From Allorhodoferax sp032337135 (lineage in GTDB: Bacteria; Pseudomonadota; Gammaproteobacteria; Burkholderiales; Burkholderiaceae_C): a DNA stretch of 64,000 nucleotides. Under the pieces are notes generated by a model. The model saw only the letters and a list, made by a program, of their open reading frames with translations, was not told the DNA's origin and made no database searches. The stretch is taken from the NCBI RefSeq assembly GCF_032337135.1, contig NZ_JAVXZZ010000002.1, positions 434,001 to 498,000 on the forward strand, read 5' to 3'. Below are positions 8,101-16,260 of this stretch, piece by piece. The position numbers and the translations under genes are program-made. The first letter of the stretch is position 1. Each line of letters starts with the position of its first letter.

Positions 8101-9489
8101 ATGGAATTCAAGTCGAAGCTGTTGGTTGTTGCACTCGCAGCAGCCATGCCTTGGGTCAGCGCGCAAGCGCAGTCTCAGGCCGATCTGCAAAAGGAAATTG
8201 CCGCGCTGCGTGCGCAGCTGCAGGCGCTGCAACAGAAGGTAGAGTCGCTCAATGCCAAGACGGAAGCACCAGCAGCATCCGCTGCTGTTGCCCAGCAGGT
8301 GAATCGCTTGGAACAGCGTCTGGACCTGGCCGATGATGAGGCGGAGAAGACTGGCTTCAAGGGCATGAAAATCAACGGCACGATTGAAGCCGGCGCCGGC
8401 TACGACTCTCAAATCGGTAGCAATAACTTCGGTGCGTCGTCGGGCTCCACCTTGGACGACAAAACCTACAGCGGCTATGGCATGGTTCAGATCACCAAAG
8501 AAACGCAAGGTGAGGGGGTGGATTGGACGCTGCGAATTCTCCCTGGCGCAAATCAGGAGAACCTTGTTCACGAGGCATCTATTTCCATCCCAGTTGCCGA
8601 TGGTCACCGGGTCGTTGGTGGTGTGATTCCTGACTATCAGGGCTATGAGTACGTATTTCCGAATGCCAATCCGACGCTGGGTAATCAGTTGATCAGCCAT
8701 AACGCGCTGTATGACCTCGCAGGTGCAACACAGTATCAAGGCCTTGGCATGGCGCACACTTTGGATGGTGGCAAGTATGCCGTGAAGTGGATGATCGGTA
8801 ATGTTGACCCGTCCATTGATACGGACAACGACACCAGCAGCCCCAATACCTACTCCAATGGCACTAAGGACCGTAGTGTGGCGCTGGCATATCGCGGTGA
8901 CTGGTTCATCAACGAATTTGCATACATTGGCCTATCCGGATTGCATGGATCCGTAAATCGCAACTTCCGCATCATGGCGTTGGACGGCGGGTATACACAC
9001 GGTGACTGGCAGTTCAATGGACAAATTACTGCTGGTTGGATGCGTGGTGCAGCGTCCAACACTGACGCCTCTGGCGCTCAACTCGATGCGGAGTGGACGG
9101 GACTGTCTGCTTTGGTTGGTTACAAAGCTACCCCACGCCTGCAGTTGATCGCACGTGCTGACTATCTCGCTAACAGCAAGAACGGCGGTGGTACTTATGT
9201 GATCACGACACCGACTCAAAACACTCTGACGAGGACTGGTGATGACGCGGCCACTGGCCTCGGTCCTGTACGTGCTTCAGACGGAACGATCGAGAACGCG
9301 GGTGAAGTTGACAATGGTGCAAACCTTACGCGTTTGACCTTGGGTACGAACTACCAGATCAATTCCAATGCGCAGTGGAAGGTGGAGTACCGCATCGACC
9401 AATCTAGTGGTCACAACTTCGTTGACACAAACGGCGTCGCTACACGCCAGCGTTCACGCATTGGCACTGCTCTCGTGCTGTCGTTCTAA
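8101..9489 (+). CDS. Outer-membrane porin, DcaP-like
   Basis: The 462-residue product has a signal peptide ending near 'SAQAQSQ', then a predicted coiled coil (ADLQKEIAALRAQLQALQQK, extending to about residue 85) and a C-terminal beta-barrel ending in Phe (ALVLSF), the classic outer-membrane sorting signal. A coiled coil before the barrel is typical of DcaP-type trimeric porins. GGAG at 8091-8094 best fits ATG 8101; ATGs at 8095 and 8098 sit too close. It lies at the end of the putrescine transport operon just before a terminator, so it may let the polyamine or its conjugates cross the outer membrane. Substrate preference is inferred from position only. Confidence 0.78.
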   Translation: MEFKSKLLVVALAAAMPWVSAQAQSQADLQKEIAALRAQLQALQQKVESLNAKTEAPAASAAVAQQVNRLEQRLDLADDEAEKTGFKGMKINGTIEAGAGYDSQIGSNNFGASSGSTLDDKTYSGYGMVQITKETQGEGVDWTLRILPGANQENLVHEASISIPVADGHRVVGGVIPDYQGYEYVFPNANPTLGNQLISHNALYDLAGATQYQGLGMAHTLDGGKYAVKWMIGNVDPSIDTDNDTSSPNTYSNGTKDRSVALAYRGDWFINEFAYIGLSGLHGSVNRNFRIMALDGGYTHGDWQFNGQITAGWMRGAASNTDASGAQLDAEWTGLSALVGYKATPRLQLIARADYLANSKNGGGTYVITTPTQNTLTRTGDDAATGLGPVRASDGTIENAGEVDNGANLTRLTLGTNYQINSNAQWKVEYRIDQSSGHNFVDTNGVATRQRSRIGTALVLSF

Positions 9490-9512
9490 ATCAGCGCTGC
9501 AATGCAATCAAA

Positions 9513-9538
9513 GGGGCGACCGGCGAGTCGCCCCTTTT
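9513..9538 (+). terminator. Rho-independent terminator after the porin gene
   Basis: GGGGCGAC-CGGCGA-GTCGCCCC forms an 8-bp GC-rich stem followed by TTTT on the + strand. It separates the putrescine uptake operon from the puuC-SBP-gabT unit. Confidence 0.88.
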
Positions 9539-9579
9539 CAATTGGGCTCATGTGTGAGGCCAGTTTTCAATGGGAAATT

Positions 9580-9589
9580 GGTGCCACTT
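9580..9589 (+). promoter_or_regulatory. GGTGCCACTT half-site ahead of the puuC-like gene
   Basis: GGTGCCACTT repeats the arm of the palindrome at 149-177 and occurs 24 bases before ATG 9614, in a 75-base gap after a terminator where a promoter is expected. The flanking bases (TTGGTGCCACTTGG) show no second arm. That the same regulator controls both units is an inference. Confidence 0.45.
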
Positions 9590-9613
9590 GGTATCTCTGC
9601 AGATGGAACAACT

Positions 9614-11101
9614 ATGTCTGAAGCGCTAGAAGGCAGCTCCCTCAAGTTCGATGGCCGTGCCGTGGTGGATGGTCGGCGCGTGCATGCTTTGGACGGCCAA
9701 TGCTTCGATTGTGTTTCGCCAGTCGATGGACGCGTCTTGACCCAGGTTGCGCGGTGCTCCCAGGCCGATGTGGATGCTGCGGTAGCCGCGGGAAGACGAG
9801 CTTTTGACGACCGGCGCTGGAGCGGCTTGGCACCCGCCAGGCGCAAGCGCTTCATGCAGCGCTTTGCCGACTTGGTGCTAGAGCACGCCGACGAGTTGGC
9901 ATTGCTGGAAACCCTGGACATGGGCAAGCCGGTGAAATATGCGCGCTCTGTCGATGTGGCCAGCGCCGCCAACTGTATCCGCTGGTATGGTGAAGCGATC
10001 GACAAGGTCTACGACGAAGTTGCGCCCACGCCCAGCACCGCCTTGGCCTTGATCACGCGCGAGCCGGTTGGCATCGTTGGCGTCATCGTGCCGTGGAACT
10101 ACCCCATGATCATGGCGGCCTGGAAAATCGCACCAGCCCTTGCTGCCGGCAACTCGGTGGTTTTGAAGCCGAGTGAGAAGTCACCGCTGACAGCTCTGCG
10201 TCTGGCAGATCTGGCCCTGGAGGCAGGTATTCCCGCTGGCGTATTGAACGTCGTCACTGGTTTTGGCCCCGAAGCGGGCTCGCCGCTGGCCCTGCACATG
10301 GACGTGGACTGCATCGCTTTCACCGGGTCCACCAAAGTGGGCAAGCAGATCCATGTGATGGCAGGGCAGAGCAACCTCAAGCGTGCCTGGACCGAACTGG
10401 GTGGCAAGTCACCCAACATCGTTTTTGCCGATTGTCCTGACCTCGATCGTGCGGTTGAGGCGTCCATCGGCAGCATCTTCTTCAACCAGGGCGAAAGCTG
10501 CAACGCACCTTCGCGCCTGTTTGTGGAAGCCAGCATCAAGGACCGATTCCTGGAGAAGGCGATGGAACTGGTGCCCCAGTATGCGCCCGCTGATCCGACA
10601 CGGCCGGATACCGAAATGGGCGCGCTGGTGGACCGGATCCAGATGGATACGGTCCTGCGCTACATCGAGAGTGGCAAGTCCGAAGGAGCGAAGCTGGTGG
10701 CCGGTGGTGAACAGGCCTTGGTGGAATCGGGCGGTTGCTACGTGCAACCTACGATCTTCGATGGCGTCAAGCCATCCATGACCATTGCGCGGGAAGAGAT
10801 TTTCGGCCCCGTACTGGCTGTCATGTCCTTTACCGATGTGGCTGAAGTCGTGAAGGAGGCCAATGCAAGCATCTATGGCCTGCAAGCCGGCGTCTGGACC
10901 CGTGACCTGAACAAGGCGCATGGTGTGGCCCGCGCCTTGCGCGCGGGTACCGTGCATGTCAATCAGTACGACGAGGACGACATCACCGTGCCCTTTGGCG
11001 GTTTCAAACAAAGCGGCGTGGGTCGCGACAAGTCCTTGCATGCGTTTGACAAGTACACCGAATGCAAGACGACCTGGATTCGTATCGATTCACCCGTTTG
11101 A
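9614..11101 (+). CDS. puuC: Aldehyde dehydrogenase, PuuC/PauC type
   Basis: This NAD(P)-dependent aldehyde dehydrogenase has 495 residues, the same length as E. coli PuuC. It would oxidise gamma-glutamyl-gamma-aminobutyraldehyde (or gamma-aminobutyraldehyde) to the acid. Visible elements are the nucleotide site 'GVIVPWNYPMIMAAWK' and 'FTGSTKVGKQI', the general base glutamate in ELGGKSPN and the catalytic cysteine in FFNQGESCNAPSR. The reading frame is open back to 9368, but that start lies inside the porin gene and across the terminator, so ATG 9614 is used. An orphan binding protein and gabT follow in the same direction. Confidence 0.88.
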   Translation: MSEALEGSSLKFDGRAVVDGRRVHALDGQCFDCVSPVDGRVLTQVARCSQADVDAAVAAGRRAFDDRRWSGLAPARRKRFMQRFADLVLEHADELALLETLDMGKPVKYARSVDVASAANCIRWYGEAIDKVYDEVAPTPSTALALITREPVGIVGVIVPWNYPMIMAAWKIAPALAAGNSVVLKPSEKSPLTALRLADLALEAGIPAGVLNVVTGFGPEAGSPLALHMDVDCIAFTGSTKVGKQIHVMAGQSNLKRAWTELGGKSPNIVFADCPDLDRAVEASIGSIFFNQGESCNAPSRLFVEASIKDRFLEKAMELVPQYAPADPTRPDTEMGALVDRIQMDTVLRYIESGKSEGAKLVAGGEQALVESGGCYVQPTIFDGVKPSMTIAREEIFGPVLAVMSFTDVAEVVKEANASIYGLQAGVWTRDLNKAHGVARALRAGTVHVNQYDEDDITVPFGGFKQSGVGRDKSLHAFDKYTECKTTWIRIDSPV

Positions 11102-11118
11102 CGACGAAAGCCATACCC

Positions 11119-12294
11119 ATGCGCACTGGAGCGACAATTGCCAAAGGACTCGTGAGCACCTGCATGGCCCTGATGGGCCTGCTTGCGTTTTCGTTGGCCA
11201 GCGCTGAGCCGGGTGTGACCCCCTCCATCGTTCGTTTTGGCGTGCTCATGCCATTGAGCAGTGCCTTCGCTGAAGTCGGTGTTTCCTACTATCGCGGTGC
11301 CCGCGCCGCCTTTGAAGACGCCAATCGTGCGGGTGGAATTGCGGGGCGCAAGGTGCATCTTGTTGCGCTGGACACCCTTCCGGTGCCGCAGGAGACCGTT
11401 GCTCAGGCCAAGGACGCGTTGACCACCACGATTGCGGACGAGCAGGTCGTCGGCTTGATCGGCGCCGTGGGCCTGCCCAGTGTCGCGGCCTTGGTGCCCG
11501 TACTGGAGAGCCATGGTGTCCCGCTCATCGGCGCGGCGACAGGCTTGGTGTCGCAGGTACGAGATCCTGCGGGTTGGGTGTTCCCGGTGCGTCGTGGGGA
11601 CGAAGAAGTCATGGAAGGCATGGTGCGCCTGCTGTCCAACATGTCCGTTACCCAGTTGGCAGTCGTGCTGCCGCGCAGCCCGGATGCTGCGCGCCAGGTG
11701 CAACTGCTGCGCGAGTCGGTCAAGTCCGGTAAGGTCAGTCTGGTGGCGCAGGTCGAGGTGGGCGACACCAGCATCGAACTGGCCCCGCAGGTGGCTGCCC
11801 TCATGGCCAGCAAGCCCGAAGCGGTGTTGAGTCTGGGCTCGTACCAGATGACCGAGGCCCTGGTGCGCCAAATGCGCTCGGCGGGCTACAAGGGCTTGTT
11901 TGTTGCGCACAGCGATGTCGGTACCCGCAAGCTGATCGCTGCGCTGAAAGACGGCGCGCGTGGCATGGGTGTGGTCAGTGGCCTGCCTTCTCCCAATGCA
12001 ACGCACCTGGTCGTCGGGCGTGAATACCGAACCGCCATGGAGCGGCTGGCGGAGGGTGAGCGCGTCGTCGTGGATGAGGCTTCATTCGAAGGCTATCTGG
12101 CGGCGCGCGTTGCGCTGGAAGGCTTGAAGCAACTCGGTACTGGCCCCACACGCAGGGGCCTGCGCTATGTGCTGGCCAATCAGCCCATCGAGGTGTCTGG
12201 TCTGCGGTTCGACTACCGCAAGGCTGGCGAGCGGGGGTTGCAATCCCCCGGAAGTTTGTATGTCGTGACTGGCGACGGACGGATCAGTCAATAG
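11119..12294 (+). CDS. Branched-chain amino acid-type ABC substrate-binding protein (orphan)
   Basis: This is a 391-residue periplasmic binding protein of the LivJ/LivK (Peripla_BP_6) class with a signal peptide ending near 'FSLASAEP'. The mature part starts 'SIVRFGVLMPLSSAFAEVGV' and has the two-lobed family pattern (GLIGAVGLPSVAALVPVLE; VPLIGAATG). No LivHMGF permease or ATPase genes lie nearby, so it either feeds a remote transporter or acts as a sensor. It sits 17 bases after puuC and 36 before gabT, suggesting a ligand tied to GABA or polyamine metabolism. The ligand itself cannot be assigned. Confidence 0.8.
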   Translation: MRTGATIAKGLVSTCMALMGLLAFSLASAEPGVTPSIVRFGVLMPLSSAFAEVGVSYYRGARAAFEDANRAGGIAGRKVHLVALDTLPVPQETVAQAKDALTTTIADEQVVGLIGAVGLPSVAALVPVLESHGVPLIGAATGLVSQVRDPAGWVFPVRRGDEEVMEGMVRLLSNMSVTQLAVVLPRSPDAARQVQLLRESVKSGKVSLVAQVEVGDTSIELAPQVAALMASKPEAVLSLGSYQMTEALVRQMRSAGYKGLFVAHSDVGTRKLIAALKDGARGMGVVSGLPSPNATHLVVGREYRTAMERLAEGERVVVDEASFEGYLAARVALEGLKQLGTGPTRRGLRYVLANQPIEVSGLRFDYRKAGERGLQSPGSLYVVTGDGRISQ

Positions 12295-12330
12295 TTTTCC
12301 ATTCATTGTTGAGCAAATCAGGAGAAAAGC

Positions 12331-13626
12331 ATGAACGCAGTAATGAACCCCGCAAGCGCAAAGGCCGGTACCAACGCCGAATGGCACGCACGCCGTCTGG
12401 CCGCAACGCCCCGTGGTGTGGCCGTGATGGGCGACTTCTTCATCGACCACGCCAAGAACTCTGAGTTCTGGGACATCGAAGGCCGTCGCTTCATCGACTT
12501 CGCTGGCGGTATCGCGGTACTGAACACCGGCCATGTGCACCCCCGTATCCAGGCCGCCATCGCGGCCCAGTTGCAGCGCTTTACCCACAGCTGCTACCAG
12601 GTGGTGCCTTACGCCGAGTACGTGGCTCTGGCCGAGCGCATCAACGCGCTGGTGCCCATCGCCGGCCCGGCCAAGACCGCCTTCTTCTCGACCGGTGCTG
12701 AAGCGGTGGAAAACGCCATCAAGATCGCCCGTGCCCACACCAAGCGTGGTGGTGTCATTGCCTTCGGCGGCGGCTTCCATGGCCGCAGCCTCTTTGCCGT
12801 GGGTCTGACCGGTAAGGTGCAACCGTACAAGGCCGGTTTCGGCCCGTTTGCACCCGAGGTGTACCACGCTCCCTTCCCCCAGTGCGAGGAGTCCTTGGCT
12901 GACGCCAAGAAGGGCATTGAACAGCTCTTCAAGTGCGACATCGAACCCAGCCGTGTGGCCGCGATCATTTTCGAGCCGGTGCAAGGCGAAGGTGGTTTCA
13001 ACCCGATCCATGCCGAAGCCGCCAAGTGGCTGCGCGCCCTGTGTGACGAGCACGGCATCATGCTGATTGCCGATGAAGTGCAGACTGGCTTTGCCCGTAC
13101 CGGCAAGATGTTCGCCATGGAGCACTACGGCGTGTCGCCCGACCTCATGACCATGGCCAAGAGCATGGCCGGCGGTACCACCCTGTCTGCCGTGGTCGGC
13201 CGTGCCGAAGTCATGGACGCTCCCAACCCCGGTGGTCTGGGCGGTACCTATGCTGGCAACCCCCTGGCGGTGGCAGCTGCCCACGCCGTGCTGGACATCA
13301 TGGCGGAAGAAAAGCTCTGTGACCGTGCCAATGTGCTGGGTCAGCGACTGAAGGCCCGTCTGGAGAAGGCCAAGGCATCGAACAAGACCATGGGCGATAT
13401 CCGCGCCCTGGGTGCCATGGTGGCCTGCGATTTCGTGAATGCCACGACCGGCGCGCCCGATGCGGACCTGACCAAGCGCGTGCAGCAAGCTGCGCTGAAA
13501 AAGGGCCTGCTGCTGCTGACTTGCGGCGTGTACGGCAATACCGTGCGCTTCCTGTTCCCGCTGACCATCGAGGACAGCGTGTTCGAAGAAGCCATGGGCA
13601 TTCTGGACGAGGTGCTGGCGGCCTGA
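12331..13626 (+). CDS. gabT: 4-aminobutyrate aminotransferase (first copy)
   Basis: This 431-residue class III PLP aminotransferase converts GABA plus 2-oxoglutarate to succinate semialdehyde and glutamate. The PLP lysine is in 'LMTMAKSMAGGTTLSAVVGR', the cofactor aspartate in 'IMLIADEVQTGFAR', and 'FFSTGAEAVENAIKIAR' binds phosphate. CAGGAGAAAAGC precedes the ATG. It ends the + strand putrescine/GABA region just before a strong terminator. A second gabT at 36986-38284 belongs to another operon; the two proteins are clearly related but far from identical (for example AKSMAGGTT versus AKSLAGGMP). Confidence 0.93.
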   Translation: MNAVMNPASAKAGTNAEWHARRLAATPRGVAVMGDFFIDHAKNSEFWDIEGRRFIDFAGGIAVLNTGHVHPRIQAAIAAQLQRFTHSCYQVVPYAEYVALAERINALVPIAGPAKTAFFSTGAEAVENAIKIARAHTKRGGVIAFGGGFHGRSLFAVGLTGKVQPYKAGFGPFAPEVYHAPFPQCEESLADAKKGIEQLFKCDIEPSRVAAIIFEPVQGEGGFNPIHAEAAKWLRALCDEHGIMLIADEVQTGFARTGKMFAMEHYGVSPDLMTMAKSMAGGTTLSAVVGRAEVMDAPNPGGLGGTYAGNPLAVAAAHAVLDIMAEEKLCDRANVLGQRLKARLEKAKASNKTMGDIRALGAMVACDFVNATTGAPDADLTKRVQQAALKKGLLLLTCGVYGNTVRFLFPLTIEDSVFEEAMGILDEVLAA

Positions 13627-13663
13627 TCAGGCGCTCGCGATACGCGACGCATCGCAACATGCA

Positions 13664-13686
13664 AGGGGCCCCGCGGGCCCCTTTTT
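13664..13686 (+). terminator. Rho-independent terminator after gabT
   Basis: AGGGGCCC-CGC-GGGCCCCT is an 8-bp stem with a three-base loop followed by a run of five T (13682-13686). It closes the first gabT transcript and touches the stop codon of the convergent phosphatase gene. Confidence 0.88.
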
Positions 13687-14159
13687 CATGGGCGTTCGGT
13701 TTGCAACTGGCGCAGCAGGTTCTCGCAGGCGTCTTCCACCAGGTTGAGTACATGCTCGAATCCGGCAGCGCCCCCGTAGTAGGGGTCGGGCACCACCGCA
13801 TCGGTGTGGCGCGTGCAGTAGCGGGTAAGCAGCCCCAGCTTGTGTCGGTGCTCGGGGCCGCAGTGGGCTTCCAGCCGGTCGAGGTTCTCCCGGTCCATGG
13901 CCAGGATCAGGTCGAAGTGCGCAAAGTCTTCCAGACGCACCTGGCGTGCGCGCTGGGTACTCAGGTCGTAGCCGCGCCGGTGCGCATGGGCTTGCGAGCG
14001 TTCGTCTGGCGGTTCACCCGGGTGGTAGTTGTGGGTACCTGCTGAATCCACTTCGATGTGGTGCGCCAGACCGGCGCGCTCCACCAGGTGCTGCATCACA
14101 CCGTGTGCCGTTGGGCTACGGCAAATGTTGCCCATGCACACAAAGAGAATGGATGGCAC
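13686..14159 (-). CDS. Low-molecular-weight protein tyrosine phosphatase
   Basis: This is a 157-residue cytosolic phosphatase. The P-loop CMGNICRS (Cys8, Arg14) and the general acid in VVPDPYYGG (Asp125) are both present, so it should be active. The full-length gene lies five bases downstream of gamma-glutamyltransferase on the same strand and is probably co-transcribed with it. The substrate is unknown; family members act on tyrosine kinases of polysaccharide export, on arginine-phosphorylated proteins or on other small phosphates. No kinase or polysaccharide genes lie here, so this appears to be a housekeeping copy. Confidence 0.9.
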   Translation of the reverse strand: MPSILFVCMGNICRSPTAHGVMQHLVERAGLAHHIEVDSAGTHNYHPGEPPDERSQAHAHRRGYDLSTQRARQVRLEDFAHFDLILAMDRENLDRLEAHCGPEHRHKLGLLTRYCTRHTDAVVPDPYYGGAAGFEHVLNLVEDACENLLRQLQTERP

Positions 14160-14164
14160 GGCGT

Positions 14165-15970
14165 TCAGTCCCCCAGCACGACGCCTTCGCGGCGCGGATC
14201 GGCGCCGCCGAAGAAGCCGGTGGATGTCTTCTGGATCGCCTGCAAGCCGCTGGGCATGCCGATCTCACGCACCTCATGGCCCATGGCTTGCAGGGACTGC
14301 AGGGTGGCTGCGGGGAAGCGCTTTTCCTCCAGCACGGTGGGGCCGTTGGTGGAGCCAAAGTTCGGCAAGTTGATGGCCTGCTGCGCATTCAGGCCCCAGT
14401 TGAAGGTGCCCCACAGGGTCTTGGCGGTGTAGTGGATGATGAGCGCACCGCCGGGGCTGCCACCACTCATCAGCAAGGCCTTGGTGTCGGCGTCGAATAC
14501 CAGCGTGGGTGACATGCTGGAGCGCGGCCGCTTGCCGGGCTCCACACGGTTGGCAATCGGGCGGCCTTGGGCGTCGCGGGGGGCAAAGCTGAAGTCAGTG
14601 AGTTCATTGTTCAGCAGAAAACCCTTCACCAGCTGCCGCGCACCGAAGGCGTCTTCAATGGTGGTGGTCATGGCCACGGCATGGCCTTGCGCGTCCACGA
14701 CGCTGATGTGGCTGGTGCCGTACTCGGGTTGGGCTGGCATGGGCGCAAAGCTGGTGCGCACCGTGCCAGGCTGCCCGGGCTGGGCCACCTTCATGGACGT
14801 GGCGCCAATGCTGCGTGCGCGTTGGGCCAGGTAATCCGGGGCCAGCATCGACATCCAATCACCGCCGGGTGCCGACACAAAGGCCGGGTCGGCCACGTAT
14901 TGGGCGCGGTCGGCGAACGCCAGGCGCGCCGCTTCGGTGTACCAGTGCAGCCACTGCGGTGTCGGCAGACCGTCGGTTCCCAGCGGCAGTGTTTGCGCAG
15001 GCGTATGGGCCAGCATGCCCAACATCTGCCCGATGGCAATGGCGCCCGAGCTGGGTGGTGGGAAGCCGCACAGCCGCAGATGTCGCCCGGCGGAGGTGGT
15101 ATACGGGTGGCACAAGGCCTGGCGCTGCACGGGCTGGTAGTTGGCCAAATCGACCATCGATAGCGTGCCTGGGTTGGTGGGGTGTCCTTGCACCTTGGCC
15201 ACCATGGCCTGGGCCACCGGCCCTTCGTACAGGGCGCGGCTGCCCTGGGTGGCCAGGGCGCGCAGCACGGCTGCAAGCTCGGGGTTTCTCAGCACATGCC
15301 CCACGGGCCAAGGCTTGCCGCTGGCGTCAAAGAAGTAGGCGGCAGCTGCCGGATCCTTGGCCAGTTGGGTTTCGCTGGCGAGCAAGGTATGCAGCCGGGG
15401 GCTCACCTTGAATCCGTTGTCAGCCAGCGTGATGGCGGGGATGAACAGCTGCGCCCAAGGCAGCTTGCCGTGTTGCCGGTGGGCCAGCTCCAGCATGCGC
15501 ACCGTGCCCGGCACACCCACCGAACGCCCACCAACCACGGCTGCCATGAAGGGCATGGGCTTGCCGTCTGGCTGCAGGAACAGGTTTTCCGTCGCTGCGG
15601 CGGGGGCGGTCTCGCGCCCGTCAAATGCTGCCACGTTCTGGCCGTCGTAGTGCAGCAGGAATGCGCCGCCACCGATACCGCTGGATTGGGGTTCCACCAA
15701 GGTCAGCACCATCTGCACGGCGATAGCAGCGTCCACCGCGCTGCCGCCGGCCCGCAACACCTGCAATCCCGCGTCGGTAGCCAAGGGGTTGGCGGCTGCC
15801 ACGGCGAAGCGTTGCGTATGCCAGCCAGGCTTGTCGGTATAGCCTGAGCTGCCTTCCGGCTGGGCTGGGATGCTGTAGGAAAGTGCCGGGGTCGGAGGCG
15901 GGGCGACGCAGGCGCCCACCAGGATGGGTAGCAGCACAACAGAAAGCAGGCGCAATGGAAAGGCAGTCAT
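14165..15970 (-). CDS. ggt: Gamma-glutamyltransferase (lipoprotein precursor)
   Basis: This 601-residue Ntn-hydrolase precursor cleaves gamma-glutamyl bonds of glutathione and related conjugates. The self-processing and catalytic threonine should be in YGTSHISVVD (about residue 419), giving large and small subunits. The N terminus has a hydrophobic signal and a lipobox (LVGAC at about residues 17-21), so the enzyme is probably membrane-anchored and faces the periplasm. The substrate-loop region 'RPRSSMSPTLVFD' and the glycine pair 'SGGSPGG' are in place. It lies close to a gamma-glutamyl-polyamine pathway, and scavenging of extracellular gamma-glutamyl amines is possible but unproven. Confidence 0.92.
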   Translation of the reverse strand: MTAFPLRLLSVVLLPILVGACVAPPPTPALSYSIPAQPEGSSGYTDKPGWHTQRFAVAAANPLATDAGLQVLRAGGSAVDAAIAVQMVLTLVEPQSSGIGGGAFLLHYDGQNVAAFDGRETAPAAATENLFLQPDGKPMPFMAAVVGGRSVGVPGTVRMLELAHRQHGKLPWAQLFIPAITLADNGFKVSPRLHTLLASETQLAKDPAAAAYFFDASGKPWPVGHVLRNPELAAVLRALATQGSRALYEGPVAQAMVAKVQGHPTNPGTLSMVDLANYQPVQRQALCHPYTTSAGRHLRLCGFPPPSSGAIAIGQMLGMLAHTPAQTLPLGTDGLPTPQWLHWYTEAARLAFADRAQYVADPAFVSAPGGDWMSMLAPDYLAQRARSIGATSMKVAQPGQPGTVRTSFAPMPAQPEYGTSHISVVDAQGHAVAMTTTIEDAFGARQLVKGFLLNNELTDFSFAPRDAQGRPIANRVEPGKRPRSSMSPTLVFDADTKALLMSGGSPGGALIIHYTAKTLWGTFNWGLNAQQAINLPNFGSTNGPTVLEEKRFPAATLQSLQAMGHEVREIGMPSGLQAIQKTSTGFFGGADPRREGVVLGD

Positions 15971-16026
15971 GGCAGGCCTTCAGCGGTGCCCGTGCCAGAG
16001 GGTGTATCCCAGCAGGGCAAGGGATG

Positions 16027-16100
16027 TGGAGCGGGTGATGGGAATCGAACCCACGTTATTTGCTTGGGAAGCAAGAGTCCTACCATTGAACGACACCCGC
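16027..16100 (-). tRNA. tRNA-Gly (anticodon CCC)
   Basis: The minus strand folds as a cloverleaf: acceptor GCGGGTG/CACCCGC, D arm GTTC/GGAC, anticodon loop TTCCCAA giving CCC, T loop TTCGATT with stem GTGGG/CCCAT, and an encoded CCA end. Position 27-43 of the anticodon stem reads C and A, an apparent mismatch leaving four canonical pairs. It stands alone between ggt and the GGDEF/EAL gene. Confidence 0.93.
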
Positions 16101-16260
16101 GATCCGACAGATTCTAGCGGCTTCGCGTCGTGGCTCCCGGTCGTGCGAATCAATCCGTGGCAAGTGCCTTGTTTCGTACTACCATGGTGGGCATGCCGTG
16201 CCCCTGGCGAGGGCCGGGTCCTCTTGGGTAAGTCCATGGCGCAGGTGCGCAGGAGTTCGG

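Noticed and set aside
9368..9613. N-terminal extension of the puuC-like aldehyde dehydrogenase
   Set aside because: It lies inside the porin gene and reads through a clear terminator at 9513-9538.
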